Of a DNA stretch of 64,000 bases, positions 55,925 through 64,000 are shown in pieces. The stretch is taken from positions 12,676,245-12,740,244 of the forward strand of contig QCXZ01000086.1 in NCBI GenBank assembly GCA_025024175.1. The letters run 5' to 3'. The notes below the pieces were generated by a model, which was not told the origin of the DNA, did no database searches, and was given only the letters and a program-made list of their open reading frames with translations. The stretch's first letter is position 1, and each line of letters opens with the position of its first letter. Both the position numbers and the translations under genes were made by a program. The DNA is from Rhyzopertha dominica (Eukaryota; Arthropoda; Insecta; Coleoptera; Bostrichidae).

Positions 55925-57320
55925 TTCACTCTAATGAATTATGCTATTGTTATGCTGAATGATTTCGTAAACAAAAACTTTACGACATGAAAGTCAGCAA
56001 GAATACATTGTTGAACATATAAGTTAATGTTACGTTTTTGGCTCGGGAGTAGACCGAGAAACCGTAAATAAAAAATGTACATAACACATGTTATGGCAAC
56101 TTTATGTTTTTTTGGCAAGATAATTACAAATTTAATGCTAAATTTAGCACTACGAATACAGGGCGTTAGTTACACCCTGTTACTTAAGTAAATTACAACN
56201 TATCTTTTTTGCCTAACGAGTTATGGCTAAAATGACTAGAACATCTAAAAGGCAGATCCATTTTCAATTTTCAAAGCCACCGTTATTAGTTTGACCTTTT
56301 TCAAGTAGGCTTGTGTCAGCACTTATCAATTTTTCGTGTAAATAAATATTTGACAATTTTACTGCCACTAAGTAAGAGTGTTTATTATATTTTTCTAATT
56401 TATCTGTAGTAAAAATTCTAAAATAAGAAAATGCCACGACATAATGAATTTTCTAACAGTGTAATGCGTGATATGATTTGTGTTTTTGCTCAGTCAAATA
56501 ATAGTGGACTTGTTGCAGCCAGAAGGTATTTAGAATTATGCCAAAGTCGAAGACAACATAATCACAAACTGTTCAGACGTATTTACATCCGCCTAGGCGA
56601 AACAGGGTGTTTTCGTCCAAAAATTTACTGATTGCCTTTACTGTTGTTACCCAGATTGTAGTAATTTGAAAGAATACATTCATTTACATCAAACAAAATT
56701 CATTAATTGTTTAAAATGCAAATAACTCAAAAACTGATAGAGTTACATGAAATAAACAAGAGTGCCTTTTTATTGAAAATGGAACTGCCTTTTAGATTTT
56801 CTAGTCATTTTAGCCATAACACGTTACTCGTTAGGCAAAAAAAAGATATGTTGTAATTTACTTAAGTAACAGGGGGTGTAACTAACTCCCTGTATACATA
56901 GGGCTAAATTTAGCATAAATTCGTAATTCTCTTGCCAAAAAACATAAAGCTGCCAATTCTCCAGACGATACTGCTTAAAATCACAAAATTATTGAGAAAT
57001 TTCAAATTAAAATTCCTACTTTGAACATCCTGTATAACATACATGCAACTTAACATAACACATGTCATGTTATATAACATAACATAAGATGCAACTTTAA
57101 CTTAGCGTATGTTATATTATATAACATAACGTATATAATATTATAGTTATATAGTAGTAATGCGAAACTGATATTTCAAGGTGTATGTATCTAATATATT
57201 TAAATAAATCTTTTATTTGCGGTTTCTCGGCATTTTACCCCTGAGCCAAAAACGTAACTTTAACTTGTTCAACAATCCATTAGTAAGCTTCGTCTTGCTG
57301 ACTTTCATGTCGTAAAGTAT
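55925..57320. mobile_element. Core of Foldback element Y with long inner inverted repeats
   Basis: Resumes Y with CACTCTAATGAATTATGCTATT, then ATTGTTGAACATATAAGTTAATG and GTTACGTTTTTGGCTC. From there to about 56290, and reversed from 57290 to 56750, the two sides match (TTTTTTGCCTAACGAGTTATGG, TTACTTAAGTAAATTACAAC, AAACATAAAG, CCGAGAAACCG). The unpaired centre holds a DUF4817-like ORF. Confidence 0.7.
56431..56631 (+). CDS. DUF4817-like helix-turn-helix fragment
   Basis: 66 codons from an ATG. The pattern SNSVMRDMICVFAQSNNSGL, AARRYLELCQSRRQHNHKLF, RRIYIRLGETGCFRP matches DUF4817, the N-terminal DNA-binding domain found in insect Tc1/mariner-like and related transposases, where a GN/NS-G-AARxYxExxP-R-Hxx-F pattern is usual. 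The frame stops soon after, and no DDE domain follows before the right inverted repeat. It may be a truncated transposase or a captured domain. Confidence 0.6.
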   Translation: MPRHNEFSNSVMRDMICVFAQSNNSGLVAARRYLELCQSRRQHNHKLFRRIYIRLGETGCFRPKIY

Positions 57321-58138
57321 TACTTCCACAACGGATGGGAAGTATTGTCGCGCAAAAAGTTTTCAAAAATTTTTATATGCTCATTCGCATAAAAATGGTC
57401 GAAAACTTAAAAAAAAAATTTGAGCAAAAAAAAATCTTATTGTGTGTCTGGTATTGTTTGTGGACACGATAACTTTCGAAAGACTTAATATATGAACTTG
57501 AAATTTGGCAAACGTATAAATCTCAACTACCCAAAGCGACCTATTGTTTGGGGGATAACTACCCTATTTGCAAATTTTTATTTTTTTCGTTTTAGTATGT
57601 GATTAGTAGTATAACTGTGAGTATTATTCGTTCTTATAAATTTTCGGTGCAGCAAACCGTTTAGAAGTTATTAGCAAAAAAACGTCACTTAAAGAAAACG
57701 GTATATCCTAAATATCTCCGAAAATATTTGAACTATTCAAAAAATGAAAATACCATCAGATAGGAAATAAAATTTCTCACAAAAAGTGGCTTAGAAAATT
57801 TATTCAAAATATTGACATTTTCGAAATATTTCCAAAAAACCTATTTTAGAACCTGCTCGTACGATTTTTTTAAATTTTGGTATTATATAGAAAATTAAAT
57901 TTCTGATCAGAATGTACTTTTGTAATTTTTTTTGTTAAGTTAATAATTTTCGAGTTATTTGGAAAAAACGATTCTAAAATTTATATATTTTTGCTAATAT
58001 CACGAGGACTGTTTGTCTTAGAAAAAAATGTGTAGAGAGAAAAATGCTCAAAACCTGATTACTAATCGTATAGTATAAGAAATAAAAACGTAAATGTCAT
58101 TTTGACAATTGGATGTGGAAGTATTGATTCAATTTGCA
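57321..58138 (+). mobile_element. Non-autonomous DNA element family M, copy B
   Basis: Matches 8513-9290 over nearly the whole length. Ends TACTTCCACAACGG and GGATGTGGAAGTATTGATTC. It interrupts the right arm of Y: Y sequence ends at GTCGTAAAGTAT and resumes at TTTACGAAATCACTCAGC. Confidence 0.75.
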
Positions 58139-58537
58139 GCGTTTTTTTACGAAATCACTCAGCATAACAATAGCATAGTTCATTAGAGTAAAAAAGAAAG
58201 ATAAAAAAATCTAAAAATTTCGGGGCTGACCGTCAACCTGCCCCCTGTTAGACCGGGTATTTTTTTGGCCTTAGTCGTAAAACATATTTTTACGAAACCA
58301 TCGGCACAATCCAGCACAACGGTAGGATAAACGATTAGAGTGAAAAAACATGAAAGAATAAAAAATGTTCGGGGACTGGGCGTCAACTTAACTCCCGGAT
58401 TTGTTTATTTTTTGATTGTTTTAAGGGCCAGCACAGTTGTAAAAAGTGCCAGCACAGTTCAGTACATATTTAGCACAATTTAACATTCTGGGTTAAACAA
58501 AAAAATTTGAAGGTCGGGGGCTAATTTGACGCACTCC
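58139..58537 (-). repeat. Right arm of element Y
   Basis: Reverse complement matches 25551-25930 closely, including CAGGGGGCAGGTTGACGGTCAG, GGCACTTTTTACAA and GGTGTTAAATTGTGCTAAA-like blocks. The 9-bp duplication follows at 58538-58546. Confidence 0.85.
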
Positions 58538-58546
58538 AAGATTTGG

Positions 58547-60605
58547 TTACTTGTTATGGCGTGAAATCGAGGAAGAAACTTAGTTTTACCTATCAGGATA
58601 TTAAAAATCTAGCCAGCTATAAAGNTAATATAAGTAAAAGCGAAAATAAATGTAGCATAAAGGTGCCACACACGAAAAAAAAAATTAANTGAAATATAAC
58701 AAACAAAAAAATTGCGTATGAAGATTGTGTAAGGGATTATAGCTACCTATCGACCGAGCATGTAAGTACAATGGATGTAGGTATAATGCAAATTCAATAT
58801 ACAGGGTGATCAGTTAAGGCTAGACAGCGACTGTATCTTGGAAAGTAATCGTGCTAGAATCTTGCGGTATTTTTTTTGTACAAAGGTGGCCATCCAGATT
58901 TCATTTAAAATATTTTGAAGTACGTAGCTTAGCCGCTATGTAGCGCAATTAATATGACATATCAAAGAATCGATTTTTGTCTCCAGAGTTGCAATACAAC
59001 GTTGGTCTAAAATAAACTCATTGCAATCTATGTTCTATGTTTATTTCTTAATAAATTTTGTTTGAACATTTTTTTCTCGTTGATATGGCAACGACAATAG
59101 GAGGGATAGAAGTTTCATGTCTTCAAAACGGCATAACTCAAGTATGGTTTAACCTAACCGAATTTAACGAGCGATGGCTAGTTTTAAAGTTAATTCTATG
59201 CGTTTCAATATAATCATAAACAACTTATAATTTATTGCAACTTTTTGACAATAGGGGGCGTAACTTCCATTCTTGAACACAAAAGTATCATTTCGCGTTC
59301 TAGATACAAAAATAACTATTCAAGCTTCAATTGTAAAAGCTAATATTTTAGAGATAGTATTCGCTAAAACTTCAATTATATAAAAGTTATATCCCAACGG
59401 GCTTAAAAGGAGTGGTTCGTAAATAATTTTACGTTAATATCTTTTTTAATTCTAATGAAGTTCAAATTTTATTCATTACCCGCTCTTTTTAGCTTTTCAG
59501 CATAATTAATTTTATTAATGAGAAGTAATCAATAGCAAAAAAATTGTACAATGCTCATTCGTAATACTTATAACAAATAAAATACAGAACATTACAAATA
59601 TCGATTCTTTATTTTCTCACTTTTTGTTTGAAATCAATACCTTATAAGTTCTTTTTATTAAGAACAATCAATGACATAGTAATCAAAATTTATTGTAAGA
59701 TCTATTATAAGCACAATACTATTTTGATCAGTGGCGTGGCACGGTTAGTAAATAATTGAATTATTTAATATATTAATTCATATGTGTATATAGTGTGGGT
59801 ATGTTTAAGATAATCAGCAGCTGCAAGCTTATTAGCGGGTTGTACTATATTTCGGTCTATCCAGGTAGACAATGGCAGTGTAGAATTATGATAGCTTAAG
59901 CAGGTTTAAAGTAGGTAATTACTAAAATACATTCATAATTTCAATTAACAATTGCAATTATCAAAGCAAAAACAAAATTAACATGAATTAAGATGGTTCT
60001 AATTTTTTAAATTTTTGTTTAATAAAAAGGATATGAAATTTTTTGGTTTGTGTTTTTAAGGCCAAAATCAGATATTTTTCCATTTCATAAGTATAAAAAG
60101 TAAGATTTCTATCAGAATAAATAGGTAAAATTTTTATTGTAAATTCTATGTTTTTAATTTGAATATAAATAGTTGTAATAAAAAAGTTACTTACCTTAAA
60201 CTAAATTAATTGCACTCTGCTGATTGCATTGTTGTACATATACNAGCTCTATGTCTACGTTTGTTTTCATATAGTCTTTTTTGCTGTTTTTATTTATTTT
60301 ATAAATGTCAGGACCTGACAAATATAATGATCTCCGAAAGCATGGCATAACATTAAGACGTTTTACTTCGCCCTCTGTCTTTTGTTATTTAAAAAACATA
60401 TACTACCTACATTTTAATACAAGTATTTTACACCATATGATAATCTTTGTACTTCAGTTATATCAGAGCAAATAAAGTAAAAAGTGGAATATTAAACAGA
60501 AGAAGAACAAAAAATGTACTTTAATAATAATAAAGTAAAATTCTCACATAGTATATACAATTTATAAGAGATTAATGAATAAAAATATTGCTTATGACAA
60601 AAGAC
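58547..60605. other. No gene recognised
   Basis: AT-rich. ATACAGGGTGATCAGTTAAGGC at 58800 looks like an arthropod transposon end; no inverted partner found. Confidence 0.45.
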
Positions 60606-60793
60606 TTAACATTCATCATCCGAGAAGTCACTATTTGAAAAATCTTCATCAGAAGATCCTGTATTTACTGTAAAACATAGTTCATCTAGCGCTTCGTCGA
60701 GAAGATGTTCTTTTTCCATATATTCTAGTTCCTTTATTTTGCTATAACGGCATACAGCCAACCAGTTGTCCACAGAAATTTGCGAAAATCTAT
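60606..60793 (-). CDS. Short coding-like stretch with acidic end, unknown
   Basis: 62 codons ending at the TAA at 60606. It opens right after a TTTTAAATAG-like acceptor and reads ISVDNWLAVCRYSKIKELEY, EKEHLLDEALDELCF, then SSDEDFSNSDFSDDEC. The ordered composition suggests a terminal exon. I do not recognise it; an exon of a host gene or of a piggyBac-like acidic N-terminus are both possible. Confidence 0.35.
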
Positions 60794-62421
60794 GCTATTT
60801 TAACGACAACACAACGCACAAGCTTACAACCGCATCCGCATACAACAGGATCATGAATGAAATGCAAATGCAAAAGAGGGTGGTCAAGCATCCTAAAATG
60901 CCGGGCCACGTCAGGCTTTAAGCCGTTTGCATACCGTCCACCCCTAAATTAGCAAAATAGATACGGCCTGGACGAAATTCCGTTAGTGCGACATTTTATT
61001 GCTGGGTTCAACTATGAATGGCCAGGGTCTACCTTTTCCATAAGTTTCATTTTCAAGGGAGTTTCTCGGAACATTAACCTGACGGGCGTCTGCAAGCAAT
61101 AAATGCGAAAACTTGTTTGGAACAGCAATGCATGAGCCTATACCTGCACTGTAAAACCCGGCCTTAAAAGGGCAAATTTGTAATCGGACTAAAGCAGGGC
61201 CGGCTGGAAGGAGATGCGAGCGGTGCTAACGCATAATAAGCCGCCGCACTTCCGTTCGTTCGTTGTGCTTTTGTATTGTAATTTTTTTTTGTACATCGTG
61301 GACTATTTTTAACAATTATTTTTGTTATTAAATTTATTAACAACTAGCAGACCCACCAGACGTTGTTGTTACCAATTTCAATAAAAAAATTTGTGGTCGT
61401 TTTTTTCATTTTGTAAAAAACCGCTGGACATGTGTATTAATGATTGTTACCGCGGATATTGAATTGTTCCACATTTTGTTTAGGAGGAGTGTCCACCTAT
61501 TTTCAGAATTATGCCCCTTAATTGGCGATTCAAATTAATATTCCTGCGTGCTAGAGCGATCAGCTGGTCGCGCAGAAAGCAGACCACTTGATTCGATCGC
61601 ACTGTGTGGCGTACAAAGTACGACTCGGTTTAAAAAATATTTTTACCTTTTAGCGTTGTCTGAATAACATTCATGATATTATTCAGAGAACGCTTTTAGG
61701 AAGCAACTAATTGCCTGCAGGTGTAGGTACACAGAAAGCTGAAGGTGTTCTTAATGCGGGTCATCGTATTGTGAGTGGTTGTAAAAGTTTAGCAAGCTAG
61801 TAAAATAAATACTTGATGTACACCGTAACACGCAATAATCTACTATATTTTTTTAACTGTTTCTGATATTTTCAGTTTTTAATGTGTGTCTGTATACATC
61901 TGCTTTAACGAACAGGCCAGATGAACTGCAGGGTAAACTGAAAACTAAAAACGGGAAAATCAGCGTAGATGCGTAAGGTACATAAAATGCACATGCTCTC
62001 TGACTGTAGCAATATTACATGTTAATTATGCATTATCTAAAGAGAACAGCTGTATAAAAATGGTTGTATGTGGTGCATCATAAGTAAATAGTCGATCAAG
62101 AATCCCTTGTCATTTATAAAAAGATCTTGGTATGGTATGGAATGCGCCTTTTTTTAATAATACCACGGAACCTACAACTTTGCTTAGCATAGCCAACATG
62201 AGAACGAGTTATCGTTTTACACATATGTGGGGATATTTTTCCTAACAACATTGACAATACTATATTAAAAATATTATGCTTTAAATGATAAAATATAAAT
62301 ACGCCTCATATCTGATTTGCTATAATTTCTATAAACGTAGGGATGATAAGATGTAATTAATTGTTCTATAATTTCCAACAGTTTTGTACACCTTTGAGAG
62401 AATTTAATAAGTAATAGGGCT
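60794..62421. other. No gene recognised
   Basis: 60820-61260 is more GC-rich than its surroundings (ATGCCGGGCCACGTCAGGC, CAGGGCCGGCTGGAAGG), but I found no frame over 60 codons. The rest is AT-rich. Confidence 0.45.
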
Positions 62422-62607
62422 TCAGTATTTTGCCGCTTTAACTTCTCTGTAATTCTTCAGTGGAAACAGGATAATTTCTCCCGCATTTGGTTTGCAATGT
62501 TTGTTGGTCATTAAATCCACTACCCGACTATACGCTTCCTTTAATAAGAAAGTAATAAAATCTACGTGCTTTTGTAATTTAGCTTCAGAATAGTAGCTAA
62601 CCACCAA
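62422..62607 (-). CDS. Short coding-like frame, unknown
   Basis: 61 codons, VSYYSEAKLQKHVDFITFLL then KEAYSRVVDLMTNKH, ending YREVKAAKY. Amphipathic helices are likely. No family recognised; could be an exon or chance. Confidence 0.25.
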   Translation of the reverse strand: MVVSYYSEAKLQKHVDFITFLLKEAYSRVVDLMTNKHCKPNAGEIILFPLKNYREVKAAKY

Positions 62608-62989
62608 AATGCCTTATTGTTTTGTAGCATTCTTTTTATATTTCCTTATTTTTATAATAAAACCCGACTATCGCTCAAACGCATTTATCGCGGGAAGCGC
62701 CCAACGACAGCGACTCTTTTTGGGTAGTTCACTATTCTGCCTCTAATCTGCGTATCGCCTAGCTTTAATCGCCAATAGCAAATTAATTAAAATTACATGC
62801 GAGATGAATTGTGTCGGCAGTACACTGCTGAAATATGTGATGTACCTGAAATGTGATTGACTTGGAACCATGCGGTTTTGTTTAAAAATTTAGGTCACCG
62901 TTGAGATTCCATGCCAACTTAATGATTTATTTTCTTTGAGATTACTATGAATCTGTAAAATCATTTGATATAAACCGAAAAACTTAAGA

Positions 62990-63960
62990 TCGTATGTACC
63001 AATCTTTAAAAAGGGCGATATCAACTCGATCGAAAACTACAGGCCTGTGCAACTGTGTCTCTACTGTCTAGCTTGTGCAAGCCATTTGAATCGTGTTTAT
63101 ACAATAAAATATTTGCTCAAGTTAAAAACTTAATATCGCCTTGTCAGCACGGCTTCTTTGCAGGTAGATTGACTCAAACAAATCTTACTTGTTTCACACA
63201 GTACGTTGCTTCCATAATTGACTGTCGATGCCAAGTCGACTGTACTTACACCGACTTTTTAAAACCCTTCGACCGCTTAGACCATGCAGTTTTGTTAAAT
63301 AAATGACTAAAAATGGGATTTAACAATAATTTTGTTAACTTCTTTCGTTCATGCCTAAGTGAAAGGCAACAGTATGCAAGAAATAAAGAACTGTAATTCT
63401 TACAGTTTTATTGCAACTAGCAGTGCTCCACGAGGCAGCAATCTTACTCTGCTTTTATTCGCGTTCTTTATAAACGACATTTGTGGATTGTATTTCCAGT
63501 AAATATTTATTATTCGCCGATGATCTTAAAACATTTCGAGCTGTAAGCAGTGTCTCTGAATGTAATTCATTACAGATTGATCTGAATAACGTCAGTCAAT
63601 GGTGTTATCGTAACCACGTATCCCTAAATATTGATAAATGTCATGTGATGTCATACACACTGAAACTTTCTTGGGTAGACTTTCAGTACAGCATAGAATG
63701 TATTCCACAATTTTTAAAGATTTAGGTGGTGTTACGTTCGACTGAAAACGAAGTTTCAGCCACCATATTACGAGTATCTGCTCTAAAGCCATTCAAATGT
63801 TGGGTTTTATAAAAAGAAACGCCTCAGATTTTAACAGCGTTGATACCTTTGCGTGCCTTTTCCGTGATTTTGTTGTATCCAGACTCGAATACTGTTCGTA
63901 CGAAAAATACGTCCATCAAATTGAGGCAATTTTAAAGAAATTTTGACCCACCTGTTAATA
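62990..63960 (+). pseudogene. LINE (jockey-like) reverse transcriptase fragment
   Basis: VPIFKKGDINSIENYRPV (RT motif 1), then after shifts LLSSLCKPFESCLYNKIF, ISPCQHGFFAGRLTQTNLTC, FDRLDHAVLLNK; later KYLLFADDLKTFRAV (the FADD active site) and SLNIDKCHVMSYT; then LGVTFD, RSFSHHITSICSKAIQMLGF, DFVVSRLEYCS of the thumb. At least four frame breaks. The first catalytic Asp block reads DCTYTDFLKPFDR, consistent with family TDFSKAFDR. The fragment is cut off near the window end. Confidence 0.85.
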
Positions 63961-64000
63961 CGGAATATACATTATTTGATATGACGTCTATGAGAATTCG

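Larger units (their letters stand above)
25551..58537. mobile_element. Foldback/MULE-like element Y, spread over 33 kb by nested insertions
   Basis: Inverted termini GGGTGGGTCAAGTTAACCCC (left) and, reversed, GGAGTGCGTCAAATTAGCCCC (right) are followed by about 400 bases of strong inverted similarity, and a 9-bp duplication flanks the whole. Y's own sequence is about 2.2 kb (25551-25995, 55925-57320, 58124-58537). Everything else between its arms arrived later. A 9-bp duplication is usual for MULE and Foldback elements. Confidence 0.8.

Noticed and set aside
1..64000. tRNA, rRNA or other structural RNA genes
   Set aside because: I saw no cloverleaf-like sequence with A and B boxes and no rRNA-like stretch; the tRNA-like words are retroelement primer sites.

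Overview
This 64-kb window has no intact host gene that I can recognise. It is AT-rich, gene-poor DNA built almost entirely of transposable elements. The families present are BEL/Pao and Ty3/gypsy LTR retrotransposons, a Penelope-like element, a LINE reverse transcriptase, BED-type and ZMYM-type hAT transposons, a MULE/Phantom (Foldback, NOF-like) transposon, a THAP-domain transposon and a DUF4817 fragment. Together they point to an arthropod, most likely an insect. I cannot fix the order. Every coding region is broken by stops, frameshifts, deletions or nested insertions.

Layout. (1) 1-7605 is a Foldback-type element. Two inverted arms made of a 141-bp satellite-like unit (about 25 copies on the left, 8-9 on the right) flank a minus-strand MULE-type transposase that was fused in one frame to a Ulp1-type cysteine protease. 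An internal inversion and a TGA codon break it. (2) 8.5-25.5 kb is a three-level nest. A ZMYM-type hAT pseudogene is split by a plus-strand BEL/Pao element (11517-23586, duplication GTTAC), which is itself split by a minus-strand BEL/Pao element (16090-22015, duplication GAGAA). (3) 25551-58537 is a second Foldback element, 'Y'. Its arms match each other over about 400 bp and are bracketed by the 9-bp duplication AAGATTTGG, although they now lie 33 kb apart. Inside it are a gypsy element 'G2', a further LTR-like element 'X' with 1.1-kb direct repeats, and a third Foldback element 'Z' (29347-42540, 9-bp duplication GCGCGTTGT, arms of 150-bp units) that has taken in a Penelope-like element. Also inside are a BED-type hAT, a 1.1-kb palindrome, and gypsy 'G1' (49049-53159, duplication TGTA) sitting in one LTR of X. 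A THAP transposon lies inside an LTR of G2. (4) 58.5-64 kb is mostly featureless AT-rich DNA, ending in a degenerate LINE reverse transcriptase.

The elements do not cooperate functionally. Their relation is stratigraphic, and nesting order gives relative age. The most unusual theme is three Foldback/MULE-like elements in one window. All three have arms made of tandem 140-151-bp units, and each unit carries a short G-run / CAGGT / C-run motif. Coordinates of element edges are good to a few bases where a target duplication is quoted and to tens of bases elsewhere.
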